DNA from: Gonocerus acuteangulatus
Lineage: Eukaryota; Arthropoda; Insecta; Hemiptera; Coreidae
Direction of reading: 5' to 3'
Length of the DNA stretch: 64,000 nt
Assembly: GCA_946811695.1 (NCBI GenBank)
Contig: OX328124.1
Span: forward strand, 100,498,998-100,562,997
The translations under genes were made by a program, and so were the position numbers. Below, piece by piece: positions 43,001 through 55,690 of the stretch. The notes beneath the pieces are model-generated. The model was not told the DNA's origin and searched no databases. It saw only the letters and a list, made by a program, of their open reading frames with translations. Within the stretch, counting starts at the first letter, position 1; each line of letters opens with the position of its first letter.

Positions 43001-45128
43001 AGTTTTCATGTTTTTCTTCCCCGTTCCCTGGAAAAGAAGACTTTTTCTGGAACAGGCCAGGAAAATGACTTAGAAGCGCGCGTCTCAATGCGTCAAATCT
43101 TTGTAGGGATATATATGTTAACTTTACGTCCCATTTATGCTAATTCCGTAGAAGTAGGAGAAAGTGGGGCCATACCATTAGTTTACAACTTTGAGTCTTA
43201 ATTTTATTATTAATTTTTTAAATTACAATTCTTAAAAAAAGCGGGAAAAACAAATTTATCACCTAGTTCACTGGTGATTATGACCGCAGGAGTTGATGCA
43301 AAAAAAACACCTAGTTCATCATCCCCGCTTGAGACACAATGATCAGAGCACCGAATTACATTTCAATATTTAACAAGGGCGTAAGTAAACATCTGGTTCT
43401 AGACGAGCTACTTGTTTGGCCTTTAATCCCTAATGAACTAACCAATATGATAGTAGACAGACAACTTGGGTTCGATATTGGAAAGTCCGTGATAAACGCT
43501 AATTCGAGTGTCTTGTGATAATTTAACGCTACTCATAAAAATGAATATTTTGTATGAACGGCTGTGCATATGGTTACATCCGCATTGTTCGCCAGGTTAT
43601 CTAACTAATCATTTAACTGTCAATGAAATCCGATGGAGTAAGGATTGCGGTTAGAATTGTGTGCGGTATGGTTGAGTGCCTCCATTTCCCTTGTCCCACA
43701 AATGCCCCTTTAGATCTACAATACCGGCAGATGGAATAAGAAATAGGAGTTATATATTGAACAGAGCTCGAGAATAAGCTGAATGATATTCAGATATCTT
43801 CGATTTATATCTGTGGGATCGCCACTTTACTGAATCTATTAGTTTTCCATTAGAAGCTTCTATTCGAGGTTTTTCTCGTAAGAATAAAAACATATTTGAT
43901 ATTTCTGGGAACGGGATCCTTGAATAAATGGAAATAGCATAACGAATAAAAGTCAAATATAGAGAAGAAGAAAGTTCCCAGAGAATAAGGCCATTACGAA
44001 TTCATGTAAAACGAATTATTCTTCCGATATTTGCTAATGTTCTCACCACATTTACTTTATGCTTCATTGATAATTTTCTCCCATTCACCCAAGAACATTT
44101 TTCACCCTGTATAATAAAGTTGCGTTTATAAAACATGTTTTACTGGAACAACGCCTAATTATTGTTTGATGAAATATTATGAATTAATTGAAAAATATTT
44201 AAATGTCGCTACTGTTTAATTTAAAATGAGGAATTGATGTTGAAAAGGAAAGATACGACTTTTTATAATCTTGAACTAAAATATTAAACCAAGTTTAAGT
44301 TGCACGTAAATTTATCCTAAATTATAAGCATCCCTGTACTCTTTTCTCTTGCTGTAGACCTTCGCAACATAGCTTTTAGTTTATCAAGGTACTTCGCATT
44401 GTTAAATCCATTTCTTGCGACCGAATTTACCTGAATTTGTGCCTGTGATTTTGATGAGACTCTTTAAACTCACTTGCCTTGGAAATAGAAATAGAATTCA
44501 GCATTACATGCAGTTTCAAAAGGGGTTATTTCAATGGTGCTGGGATTCCCAGCGAAAAATTAGAGGGCTTGACATATAATTTTGTCAAAAAGAAAAAAAA
44601 ATATATATTAAAAATATTAAGCTTAATAATTTTCAACCGGAATAATTTGTCTATTTTATTACCTGAGAAATAGGGCATAAGTCTGCATTATTCGCCCTGA
44701 AGCTGGAAGGATAGGGCAGATAATCCCATGAGCTCTTCGAAAACAGTATAATAGCTCATAGTAGACCACAGACTGGACTCATTCTTCACACCTAATCCTG
44801 GGTCTGTACTCCTCAGATAAATCCAACTATTGTCCTCAGCACTCTTCCATTTGTTGGCAATTTTTCTAATAGAAATTTATTACGAAGTTTGTATGGGTCA
44901 AAAATAAAAACGGTCGAAATATAACGAAGTACATATTATGGCATCTTATTCGAAGGAGATGATGAGAATAAAGGACACTTATTGGAAGGAACGCGATGGT
45001 AAAACACATTAATACAATTATGCAGTCATTTTTTCATAGTATGAGACTGAGGTGCCCCTATTTTTCACTATGTGGCAGAAGCTCAAATTTCATTATTTAC
45101 AAACCATTTTTTTAATAATCCTCAATGT
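43001..45128. other. Unassigned AT-rich DNA
   Basis: No gene or element recognised. Frames of 63-68 codons show no domain. Confidence 0.5.
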
Positions 45129-45171
45129 TTCTCTACATGTTTCGCATCTTTTTGACGCCTCTTCAGGACAA
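45129..45171 (-). ncRNA. Hammerhead ribozyme motif (PLE type)
   Basis: Minus strand: CTGAAGA, stem II GGCGTC ... GATGC (GCGTC/GATGC with one G-T pair), GAAA, CATGTA. The core is kept; stem III again has the self-complementary ACATGT; the cleavage triplet is GUA. Stem I pairs (C-G, T-A, mismatch, T-A, T-A) look adequate. It resembles the 23-24 kb motif but with a different stem II, so it is a different PLE subfamily. No ORF nearby. Confidence 0.65.
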
Positions 45172-45577
45172 CTTAAAATGTAAATTACTGCCTTAACCTT
45201 AAAGAACCTTCAACAGGCAATCCATGTCTAGACTGACAATCAAGGCTACTGAACATCAGCTCATAGTTTTTCTCGTCACTCCAATCATTTGTTATGGAAT
45301 ATTTCATATTATAAGATGGCGACCTTATTTTCCACTTTGTATTTTACGTGGCAGCCAATCTGCAGTATCCACGTGACGTGAAAGCATGGGGGGCGTATAA
45401 AACCTTGATTTGGTACATAGGATTTTTTTATAGAATTTTTCAAAGTCTTTGTTCTTTCCCACGATCATCTTGTTCCTTTTTTTAGCCTACTTACTCGATA
45501 CAAGTAGAGGAACTGATCGAATTGTGACAGAGATGTTCAAATGATTTACAACAGCATATAGACAGGTGAGGACTCAC

Positions 45578-45579
<2 letters not shown>
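45172..45579. other. Unassigned, probably PLE 3' region in part
   Basis: Follows the hammerhead on its upstream side (minus-strand sense). Contains no recognisable endonuclease sequence. GC content is somewhat higher than average (45330-45400). Confidence 0.35.

Positions 45580-45639
<60 letters not shown>
45580..45639. repeat. (TA)30 microsatellite
   Basis: About 60 bp of uninterrupted TA between CTCACGTG and TGCCGG. Confidence 0.95.
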
Positions 45640-45643
<4 letters not shown>

Positions 45644-48409
45644 GTTATAAATAAATATAAAAATAGAGGGTCTCTAGAAGAAACCAACGCGTAAAGGCAT
45701 ACAGGGGAGGCACCAGAAGGCATCTCTCATTCGGAATGGCAGCTCATTTCGCTTTATGCTCTATTTCCCCGGCAGATATCCGTCAGAAATTAAATGCTAT
45801 TTGGCAAATATTCAGAGCATCAGAAATAATATCCGATTTTTATTTATAAAGATATTTAATTTTAAGTAGAAATACATAGAAATTAAATGCTAATAATTTA
45901 ATTCCTACGATCCATTCTGACAAATCAGTGTCCTGACCACAATCACTGCATTTAATGCAAACATTAAATTCAAGGTTCAAATTTTACATGTATTACACGT
46001 TATTGTGGTGTTTATATTTTTGTTTCGTCCTCGAGTATGACATCGTGCTTTCATTTCTACGGAGGTGGTTCTTCTATTGTGCTTCTTGACTCCTTGGGAA
46101 TTTTCTTAACAAAAATTGTTTTGTATAGGAAGGAGGTGACAGAATGCTTGCTCTGGACTGCAAATGTTCATTCATGAGCTGAAATGCAAGATTCTTCACT
46201 AGGGCGCGTGGAGCACTGCGTGCGCCAGCAAGCCGTTCAAACGTTTGACAAGCTTGAGCTGATGAATGCGTGAAAGGGTTTTTCCTTGGCATACCTGAGG
46301 TCTTTGGTCCTTAGAGGTTCCCGGCAATTGCTAACAAAACGAAATAAATAAAGTGTTGAATTAATTAAACATATTTCTTCTTACCTGGTAATAATATCTG
46401 AATTGAAATATGCTAAGCGTTATGGTTGTTTTAGCTCTTTGATGCAAATAAGAGCTAAAACTATTCCAATAATTTGTACTTACTATTAGAAATGTAAATT
46501 TAATGCTATAATACTGCATTTTTTTTGATAGGTTTATTTCCTAAATCCGGGTTTGTGTACCTATCTGGAAACAATGGTCTGTTTGGCTTAGTTGCCTCGA
46601 GATCAGCGGAGGAACAGGGATCTTGCCTACATTTTATCTACTTCTTATTTTTTAGGGAATACCTATTGTAATTTTTATTTTCCTTTCCGCTTTTGAACTG
46701 CATAATATTTCTTCTTTTATTTCTAGGTGTTGATGTAGGTATAATTTTTCTTAAAATCGAAAAGTATTTTTCTAATATGGATACAGTAATCCGAACTGTG
46801 AAGGAAGCAATCGAATATTTACGTTTCTTAGGCCAAATGGATATATTAACTAATAATTCTTGTAACGAAATTGACATCAGCTAATTATCTCAACATGAAG
46901 TGATAGGATATTGATTGTCACACAGTTGGGTGCCAAACGCCCAACTTTGGGAAACCTGTTGGCTCTTTAATTTTTTTGATTTCAATATCGTTTTTTAAGT
47001 ATAGTTTTTGATAGTATTGAGGGTTCATTGAAGACATTTCCTGTTGCACATTGGGTGCCTTTGAAGGGTTGAACGCCATAGATAGCCTGGCGCTTACGCT
47101 CTAGATGCAAAAGCGCCGAGAAAAAAAACCACTAAAAAAACATTCTAGATGAAGATTAGCTACTCCAATAATTTTCACGAAAATCCTCCCATTAATATCA
47201 ATACCATAAAACATAATAGAAAAGAAAAATTAAATTCAATACATTAATTTAAAAAAAAACAAAAAAACAAAAATATATTCTTCGCCGTCAGCCATAAATT
47301 ATACTTCAATATGGTGTAGATTCGAAGCCCTGAAATATCGGAAAGGAGTAGGATAGGTGGAGTGTAGAGGTATGGTCAATACTCCCTCCACTGGGACTAT
47401 AATAATCCCACAAGTCTCTGACAAACAAGGTTATATCCCAATCCTACACCCTAACCCCATGCTCTTACAATACCTCTCTCTCTTACAATACCCTAAATGA
47501 AAACACCCTTATTCTTTTCATTAGTAGGAGAAATACAGGCTAACTGTATCCTTATTTTCTCGAATGTATCCTTCTGGCCCTATTAGTACCATAATAAAAT
47601 AATTTCATGATAACTAATGGTATCATAAGTGCGTTTCCCCCTGCGGTCCCCTTCCGTTAATAGAAAGGAAACCCGCTTGTTACGTCGACCTGATGACCAC
47701 AAATGTATCCTTTTATTTTGTCACAGATATTTGCAATAAAGTTAGTTATTACACCTCCCAGGTCACCAGCCTATAGAAAAGAGGACGTTACTATGCTCTC
47801 TGCTGCTTTAGTTTTCCAGGCCTGGTTATCCGTCGCCAGTCTCCACCATAGCGGTCGGGCCTTTTAATTGAAATAGTCTCTCTACCTTTTGGAAAACAAA
47901 ATGGAGGCGATGTGTCTGGCGAACGGGAACCTTTTTTTTTCACGGACGATAGTCTGCACACGGAAATTTTTAATATAGGACAAAAAACTAAACTTCTTTA
48001 AAAAGAAAAAGGTTTAATCTACTAAAGTACGTAGGATTTTTATGACATATTAATTTATTCAAAAATACTGAACAATTCTTCATTCTCTATTAAAAAATCG
48101 GTCATAAAATCGTAAAAATTCAATGAATGGAAAACTCTCTAAGTACTTTACTTGCTAATATTATTAGGAAGCTGCAGTTAAAATTTGAAGTTGATTGGGT
48201 TTAACTTGAAGGCGCTAGTGTATCGCCCGATTTGAAAAACAGGTAGTTCTATGAAAATGGACTTTAAAATTTATCCCAAAATGTTAATTTTTTTCTTCCT
48301 TTTTAATTTTCCCCCCATAATTTCTCTTAATAAAGATATAAAGAAACGGTATTTAATTTTGAAATGTATTGGTCTTTAGTTGAAAAATTTAACATTTAAA
48401 AACTTTTTC
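45640..48409. other. Unassigned DNA
   Basis: No gene established. A minus-strand frame at 46074-46292 (72 codons, less AT-rich, ERLAGARSAPRALVKN) looks more protein-like than most but matches nothing I know. A SINE-like 3' stem-loop lies at 47089-47129. Confidence 0.45.
47089..47129 (+). mobile_element. SINE-like 3' stem-loop
   Basis: GGCGCTT (47089-47095) pairs perfectly with AAGCGCC (47111-47117) around ACGCTCTAGATGC, followed by GAG and A8. Same design as the SINE at 12368 with changed stem bases. No tRNA head seen upstream. Confidence 0.55.
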
Positions 48410-48513
48410 CGCAAAAAAACACTCTTGGATATAATTTTTGATTAGTAATGGAAGCATTTGGGCCTATGAAAAAAGAAAATGGTAAAACAAAAATTGCAAG
48501 GTAGTATTACCCC
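48410..48513. mobile_element. Fragment of the TTAA-flanked MITE family
   Basis: CTTGGATATAATTTTTGATT ... GGGCCTATGAAAAAAG ... AAGGTAGTATTACCCC followed by TTAA matches 8270-8352 (CTTGGATATCATTTTTGATT ... AAGGTAGTAAGTCCTC then TTAA). The other end was not found. Confidence 0.6.
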
Positions 48514-48996
48514 TTAAATTCTTCGCGAAAAATGATATTTCAAAATTAAAAAGGCGCGATTATATATTTTAAAATAAAAAATTAAAAAAACTTTTATACA
48601 GCTACTGTCATTAATAAATATAAAGAATATTTCTTCTATATAAAGAAAGGGCGAAGACGGTCCTTATCGGAGCTCGTTCATTAATAACTGGAAACATGCC
48701 AGAACCCATTTAATTTAAAAATGTTTTATTCAAGGTTTTATTTATTTTTTTAACGAATGTCTTTTGTGAAAGCAAGGAATATTAATTTTGTCATATTTAT
48801 ATCAAAAGAGAGAAATCACTATACTTTTTTTTTTAAACAAGTAACCGCCACTCTCATATCTACTTTTTTTTTTATTTATAATTTTAAAATTTCAAATGTT
48901 TCAAACCGCTAATGACGTTGGCCTGTTGCGTGATCCATAAGCCCTGTGGAAAAATCAATGTTTCAGAAAATAACTCTGGGTCAAATTCGTACTTTA
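48514..48996. other. Unassigned AT-rich DNA
   Basis: Nothing recognised. Confidence 0.4.
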
Positions 48997-49270
48997 TCTA
49001 TACATATAATAAAAATGTAACGGATCGCTGTTTGTACATTGAAGATATATGAGAAAAAATATTATTCGGGGCCCTTGTCAGTGCAATGGAACCCAAAACA
49101 ATGATTGTTTTGTATGTAAGTATTTTTATCTATGCGTTTATGCACGCTAGTCTCAGAAACGGCTTATTCGATTTAGATGCGGATTTCACTAATATATTGT
49201 GGTAAGCTTAACATAACATTTAGTGTTTGTTTGATGTCAATCGGTTCATAAATAAAAAAAGAATGCCAAT
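48997..49270 (+). mobile_element. Possible Helitron 5' end
   Basis: A|TCTATACATATAATAAAAAT follows the same TC(TA)n-AAAAAT layout as Helitron D, and the next 250 bp are less AT-rich. No CTAG end with hairpin was found downstream, so the assignment rests on the 5' end alone. Confidence 0.3.
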
Positions 49271-50096
49271 GTAAACAATCACATGGAAGTTAGTAGCTTT
49301 AACACGCAATTCTCCTGTAACATTGTTTCTTTGAGCGAAGTTTGCTCTCCACAATTCGTAGCACTTACGTTTTTGCGTAAAGAGGCTTGCAGGTACACTT
49401 TTTATTTTTATAATAGCCTGTTGTTAATTATAAAAAATTAACAAAATTATAAAAACGTTATTAAAATCATGGAAACCAGTCTAATTAAGCCATATGTGAT
49501 TTCTGCAAATTATAACGTTAAAAAGCCGAAGTATTTTTTTTTTTATTAATTTATTGGAGCACAGCAACAAGAGTAATATGCTCTTAATTTTCTCAAGAAC
49601 TGCCATTAACAGTTAAAAATTAACAAAACAGCTCAATTATGAATTCTATTTCTATTCGACAATTTACCTAGTGGAGCAAGAATCTTAAAAATATGGTAGA
49701 TATTCTGGAACTCACTTCAGATATTTATTATGTATGTTGTCTCTAATATGTCATTGGGGTGTCAAAATTCATCTTTGAATGCTGCTTCTTAAATTGAGCT
49801 GCGGATCGTTTTTGCAATTATATTCTTTTGAAAAACAACGAAGAATATATCATTTTTAATACTATGATTTTGTTTTCTAATTATTTTTCAGTTGGTAGAA
49901 TAGACTCTGGTTCCCTTTGAGTGCTAGAATATCGTGATGGTCTTTGATCTGAGTTCTTCCTCTCACAATATTAAGATTGGACTCTCTTGTTCCGTTTTGT
50001 ATAACTTCATGCGGGAGTGCGTGTTCGTGTTTTTGAATGAATAATTTATTATTTACATTATTGAATCCACATGAAATATTTTTCTTTTGATACTAC
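49271..50096. other. Unassigned AT-rich DNA
   Basis: Nothing recognised. Confidence 0.4.
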
Positions 50097-50244
50097 TTAA
50101 TTAGAAGTTGGACAGGTATTATCTACTGAATCCGATCATTGCCTTATGAAATCTGCTTGACATTCAAGATTTAATTAGAAGTTGGACAGGTATTATCTAC
50201 TGAATCCGATCATTGCCTTATGAAATCTGCTTGACATTCAAGAT
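50097..50244 (+). repeat. Perfect 74-bp tandem duplication
   Basis: 50097-50170 and 50171-50244 are identical (unit starts TTAATTAGAAGTTGGACAGG and ends TTGACATTCAAGAT), followed by a further TTAATT. The absence of any difference implies a recent event. Confidence 0.95.
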
Positions 50245-50980
50245 TTAATTTTAGATGAATAGGTAGTTTATATGAGTAATGTACATTTTGTTTCTTGTTT
50301 TTGTGTTGACTCACCTAAAATAGGCCATTTAAGAGCAACAAGACATTTTAGTTCATTCTAGGAATTTCGCAACATCTTGTATGCTGTTCATATTCAGGAA
50401 TATTTATTGATAAATTAACAAAGGCTATTGTTTTTTTTTTTATAATTTTTTTTATACATTTTTTTCTTCACAGTAATTTTCTGCGAATGTTTTAGAAGGA
50501 TTTTGAGAAAATATAAAAACTCTTTTTTTAGCACAATTTCAATAGTGTATTTAAAATCCAGAAATGTGAACACTGGTTCACAAGATACAAAATAAAATTG
50601 TAGGAGAGAGAATTTTCAGAAAAAAATATAGAGAAAGGAAGGACTCAAAGCCGGAAGGAAAAGGAAACAGGCTTACAATGGGCGAAGGAGGGTGAAAAAG
50701 CTACGGCGTTCTTTGAAGATAGTAGCAGGAAAAATAATAAAAGATCCTACTGTAATATAATACCTGAGCGTGTTTTCATAAAATGCTAATCACTAGTGTG
50801 ACATAATATGTTTAGAAGAAAACCTGTTAAGTGATTCCAACGCAGAAAAAATGAATACCGAAGTATTAAAGCTTTATTCTAATTATATGTATATTGAAGT
50901 GATGGCGAGGGAGGACCAATGAATTCTTGAAGAATGTGACAGGAGTTGGTTCCCAAAACTGTTCAAATAATTAAATAATA

Positions 50981-51022
50981 TTGGCGACTTTTCGAATCTA
51001 TTCAGGTTCATCTTCAGGCACC
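50981..51022 (-). ncRNA. Hammerhead-like motif, partly decayed (PLE type)
   Basis: Minus strand: CTGAAGA, stem II GAACC/GATTC with one mismatch, GAAA, AGTC, GCC. The core is present and the triplet is GUC, but stem I has only two clear pairs. Likely an older PLE 3' end. Confidence 0.45.
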
Positions 51023-52637
51023 TACATAATAAAATATGTAAAATGAAAAATATGGAGGAAACATCTCCTATGTCACTAATACCAATTGAATGAAATGAGG
51101 TATATATTGATACAATATATTAAGTGCCTTATATTAAGTTGTATTAAAGTCTTATGTGATTTTAAATTTCATTTTTGCTCCATACATACCTATTAAATTA
51201 TGAGAGCTAAACATTAAATCTGGGTAAAATCCTTCTGAAAGGGTTTAAGAATTCTAGTTGTGACATTAAAATTGATTAATAAAAGAAAAAAAAAGGATAA
51301 ACTAGTTTTAATGATGTGTTAACTGGACGTGTTATATTCACACTGAAGGTTAGCCTGCGTATTTGCCACCATAATCTGCATATTGTAACTGAGATTTAAA
51401 GTTTTAATGTGTTAATAATACAATTTTATATTTTTACGAATATTTGTACTGTCAGTTTTGTAATTAACGGTCGAATCTTCGACCCTTAAATCGGCTTAAG
51501 TTTAAATGTAATTTGATACAAATTAAATATTATGTAAATTAAATTTTTATTTTATAATCTCTATTTGTGCGCATTGCAATATTTAAATAAATAACTAAAT
51601 AAATAAAATGTATTATAATTTAATCGCAGTATAGATGAAAATACAAATCAAAAATAAAATTCATTATTTTTTTATACATTTCTGAGGCCGTTACCATGGC
51701 GATTCATCAAATAAAACTAAGGTTTAAATTCAAATTGTTAATTTTTTACTGTAAATATAAGTACTATACAAAGGCTTTTTCCCTTAACAAAAAATTACAA
51801 TTATTTTATATCCTTTCCAATTAGCATGTCTTATTATAAAGTAGCTCGAAAAGCGGTGCGGACTGGAGGGATTTCTGGAAATTATACTAGGGAAGTAATA
51901 ATACATCACTGTACGTAAAGTAAAAAAAATCACCGTAAATCTTGAGAAAACAGAATTTTTATGAGGCGGACTAGTCAATGTTAGACATTTTTTAAATTTT
52001 TTTGGGGCTCTGGTGGATTAGATAAATCATTTATATCTATATTTTACTCATTGGGATTTCATTTCCTAATAACGTTCATATAATATGCACAACAACGAGT
52101 GTGCATTTGTTCTTCAATTCTCAATAACAATCATTTGTTGTCTCAATTCTTAATAACGCATACCAGAGTTGTAGATTTATTTTACCTGAAGGTTCGTGTA
52201 AGAAATTGTTATACAATTCACTAGTATACGGCAAAATATTCAGATAATATTGGACCATATTTTGTGCTAAAATATTTTCAGATGGTCATAGAATGATTAT
52301 AAAAATATAAAATTTAGTTTGCTAAACTTGATTTGATTTGTGAGAATTAGTTTTGAAGAGAGATCTGTCGAGTGTCAGCTCCTACTTTGGCCTTGTTTTG
52401 TCTAAAAGCCCTTGGGACGTTACTGAAAGTCAATCCCAACAGCTGGAGGAGTTGCTAATGAGAAAGCTGTGTCTGGATCAGCAGGCTCGGGGGGTGGAGA
52501 GTGCTTTCTTTCTCTCTTCAATGTCTTGCCTTTTCATGGGGCCTTTTCTTGCTCGACTCTCTAACCGACTAATGTCAGGGGGAGGATAATGATGCTGGCA
52601 AAGAAAAGATTTAGTTGGGTATCATGTTAGCACTTTA
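51023..52637. other. Unassigned DNA
   Basis: No gene established. Frame 52353-52589 (78 codons, SSYFGLVLSKSPWDVTESQS...) lies in a locally GC-richer stretch and could be an exon or element piece; I do not recognise it. A LINE-like TAAATAAATAAC tail is at about 51580-51608. Confidence 0.4.
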
Positions 52638-52690
52638 AAAAAAAAAGTCCGTCACGCAGGAGCTGCATAACTAAGCACTTTCCTCAGAAT
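52638..52690 (+). repeat. Family Q 5' end fragment
   Basis: AAAAGTCCGTCACGCAGGAG and CTGCATAACTAAGCACTTTCC correspond to the Q start (AAAGTCCGACTCGCAGGAAC, CTGCAGCATCTTAGCGCGGTT) with several changes. Confidence 0.5.
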
Positions 52691-52959
52691 TTGGGTAGTG
52701 TAGACTGCTTTCCAGAACAATTTGCTTAAAATATCCTACATAAATAAAATAAAAACGTGAATAGTTCTCATTTTGTAATGAGTAACTGATCAATTATTAA
52801 TTTGCTTCCAGAGTTATGTTACACATGGTACCTACTACACTACGTAATAAATACAAAAAAACTCATATTATCGTATTTTGATCTAATACAGTCCTTCTAA
52901 TGGTAGAAAGCGCTCCTTGCGGCGGCTTTGTGAACCTACGTCTGCCGGCTTTTCTATTC

Positions 52960-53660
52960 AAATATATTACAAATTCCGATTGACCGATTCAGCTCATTTT
53001 TACAACACTTCTTTCTCATGAGTTACCCACGACGTATACCGCGTTTCGTTACAATACAGCAGAAATTACGACCGGTATGAGTATATTAGGAATTTGGGTC
53101 CGGAGTAAACCCCCCCTTTTAATGAACCGATTTAGTTTATTTTAACAACACATATTTACCTGTAGATTACCACTACGAATACCGAGTTTCGTCGAAATAT
53201 ACTAAAAATCACGGCTGGTAGTGGCGAATTGGTATTGTGGGTCCGGAGTAAACCCCCCCCTCCTAATGAACCGATTTCGTTTATTTTTACAACACATATT
53301 TACCTGTGGATTAGCACTACGAAAGCCGAGTTTCGTCGAAATATACCAAAAATCACGGCTGGTAGTGGCGAATTGGTATTGTGGGTCCGGAGTAAACCCC
53401 CCCTTCTAATGAACCGATTTAGTTCATTTTTGTATCTCACTTTTCTCTCTATATTAACACTACGAATACCAAGTTTCGTTGAAATATAACAAATATTACG
53501 GCTGACATAGTCAAATAAGTGTTTTGGGTTCGGGGTAAACCCCCCCTTCCGGTGGACCGACTTTGGTGGTTAACGAACTCGTTCAATCGTTTGCTAATTG
53601 AATGCTATATACCAAGTTTCGTGACGAAAAAACAAAAACTCTGGCTGCTATCGTGTTAAC
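52960..53660 (+). repeat. Family E: ~144-bp tandem units
   Basis: Four to five units; AATGAACCGATTT starts at 53121, 53265 and 53408 (periods 144 and 143). Each unit has ATACCGAGTTTCGTCGAAAT, ATCACGGCTGGTAGTGGCG and GTCCGGAGTAAACCCCCC. The two middle units are most alike; outer ones are more diverged. The array ends GTTAACAGACACA then (TA)n, the same exit as Q and Helitron D. Confidence 0.85.
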
Positions 53661-53667
53661 AGACACA

Positions 53668-53710
53668 TATATATATATATATGCATATATATATATATAT
53701 ATAGATATAT
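53668..53710. repeat. (TA)n internal to family E
   Basis: Interrupted TA tract directly after ACAGACACA and before AAATTTTAACGGGGG. Confidence 0.9.
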
Positions 53711-53718
53711 ATAAATTT

Positions 53719-53932
53719 TAACGGGGGTCATTTTCGGTGTCTACTAGGTAGGATCGATAAAGATTTGAAGAAATTTTTCAAAAATTCCGTCATGAGTCCA
53801 ACCTCAATAGCTACTTTCCTTCGGAGGAAAGTGCTAAAATGTAGCTATTGAGGTCATGGATGAATTTTTGAAAATGTTTTTCAGATCTTCATTGATCCTA
53901 CCGACTTGATACCGAAAATGATCGCCTTTAAA
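53719..53932. repeat. ~100-bp inverted repeat after family E
   Basis: Left arm (CGGGGGTCATTTTCGGTGTC... CTCAATAGCTACTTT) and right arm (its reverse complement with some mismatches) meet at CCTTCGGAGG near 53825. A hairpin of about 200 nt could form. (TA)n lies on both sides. Confidence 0.85.
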
Positions 53933-53949
53933 ATGTATGCTTCTCTCTC

Positions 53950-53956
<7 letters not shown>

Positions 53957-53999
<43 letters not shown>
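53957..53999. repeat. (TA)n microsatellite
   Basis: About 42 bp of TA followed by CATACATACATA-like repeats. Confidence 0.95.
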
Positions 54000-54005
<6 letters not shown>

Positions 54006-54448
54006 CATACATATACATACATATACACGCCAGATATAGTTAACACGTTTATATTTAGATAGAGGACGCCTAGTAATCCTGTCCAACCGCATAGTGGCTT
54101 GTAGGTCCTACTGTGTTGTAACTCATCCTAAGGGTGAACCTACATTGGATCCGATCCAATATCCACCGATTGTCAAAAGGAAAACAAACACAAGCATCTG
54201 ATTGGAGGTGCCTATATTGGTCCCGACCCGATCCGACGATTCCTGGGCGTTCAAACATGTTTGTTTCTAGATTGATATCGGACGACCGACGCATCACAAA
54301 ATGAGTGCAAGGTTTTACAAGGAATTGATTGATAGAGCTGGGCCCATCTGTTTTTCCGTTCCCCTGGATGCCAGAATATCCCGGAACTTACTCTAGCTTG
54401 ACACTGCTTTGAAAGCACAGAGTAGTTAAGTTGTTCTTACACTCCTTA

Positions 54449-54730
54449 TAGTCCGAGAGCTGGCAACGCACTTTTCATGAAGCGTTTTATGCACCTTGAA
54501 ATTTTGCTATAATATACCTCTTAGGTAGATAAGACGGTATGTATGTGTTTCCTGGACATACCTTGGAACAACAGGTACTGCGCTTAGGGGAAAGGTGCAA
54601 AACAATATTTCCGAAAAATAGAGTTTTAATCAGAAGCCAACTATCTTTAATGTAAAATTAAGACAATTTTACAATGATTAATAAATATGGCAGGCACTTT
54701 TAAGGGGTATAACACGAAAAAAAAAACTTA
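54449..54730 (+). repeat. Left arm of a ~285-bp inverted repeat
   Basis: Begins CGAGAGCTGGCAACGCAC and ends GGCACTTTTAAGGGG; matches 57613-57904 as reverse complement, with GTTTCCTGGACATACCTTGG and GGGGAAAGGTGCAAAACAAT among the shared blocks. The arms bracket the whole nested Q structure and may be termini of one larger fold-back element. Confidence 0.8.
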
Positions 54731-54739
54731 ATTGTTTTT

Positions 54740-55436
54740 ATTCTCATATAAAATGAGAGTTTTATTCGCGCTGCCATTTAAACCGGAACAGCTGTACAAG
54801 AACAGTTCGAATAAGCGAAATCAATTACTTTAAAGGTTTAAGGACTTATTTCTCCGATTGACATCGCCTAATCAAAACTTTCATTAGAACCATTTTTGTA
54901 AAGCATTTAGTAAGCTTTCTAATGGTAATCTTACGTTTCGCAAGATTCTCAACCTTTTTCGAAATATTAAGGAAAGTATACAAAGTTACCAAAATTTTTT
55001 ATGTCTGTTAAAAAAATATTTTATTCTAACCCTTCCTGAGCTCCAAACGTAACAAAAATTTCAACATATTAGTTTTAATGAAAGTAAAACATGCAGAAAA
55101 TGTTTCAACTGAATCCCATGATTCTAAGTACCCAAACCAAAAACGGTATTCAAAAACTATTTTTCCAATTTTCTCGAAAACGGTTAAAGCTATCGCCTTG
55201 AAAATGATTTCATTCGTTTCCCTAGCCCAAGAAGCATGTAAAACGAGTACTTACAAGCTTATGAACTCAAAAACGTCGGCGTTACGATTTTTTTTGCGCG
55301 AATTTCGCCCCAAACGCCATCTTTCAGTGGGTGGATTCTGCTGGTTAACGAACTTGACCTTTCAAATTGGAAGACGGATTTTTGTACCAATTTCATCACA
55401 ATCGGGCCATTAGGGAATCCAGAAATGAGCGAACAG

Positions 55437-55497
<61 letters not shown>
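54740..55497 (+). mobile_element. Family Q host copy, left part
   Basis: Q units in plus orientation (TTCTCCGATTGACATCGCC, TTAGTAAGCTTTC, TGGTAATCTTACG) running to AGCGAACAGACAAA and (TA)n. Its continuation after (TA)n lies at 57362-57590. The interrupting segment is an inverted Q copy. Confidence 0.75.
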
Positions 55498-55498
<1 letters not shown>

Positions 55499-55499
<1 letters not shown>

Positions 55500-55535
55500 C
55501 GCGGTTCCTCCCTCCCTCATAGGGAGGAACCCCGC
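55499..55535. repeat. Q terminal hairpin (guest copy)
   Basis: GCGGTTCCTCCCT ... AGGGAGGAACCCCGC; same as 28815-28852 in inverse orientation. Confidence 0.85.
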
Positions 55536-55631
55536 TTATAGGGTTGATACAATGAAACAATCCGGAAGTGCCGACTAGAAAATTTTGCGTTTCAGAACCT
55601 CTGGAAACCGAAAATGATGGTAGTTCAAATT

Positions 55632-55636
<5 letters not shown>

Positions 55637-55686
<50 letters not shown>
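55637..55686. repeat. (TA)n internal to Q guest copy
   Basis: About 50 bp of TA between CAAATTTG and TTTGTCTGTTCGCTC. Confidence 0.95.

Positions 55687-55690
<4 letters not shown>

Noticed and set aside
46074..46292. 72-codon minus-strand frame with protein-like composition
   Set aside because: No recognised motif, no neighbouring exon; left as unassigned rather than called.
53221..53489. Frames with repeated ANWYCGSGVNPP
   Set aside because: They result from the 144-bp family E tandem units (144 is a multiple of 3), not from a repeat protein.
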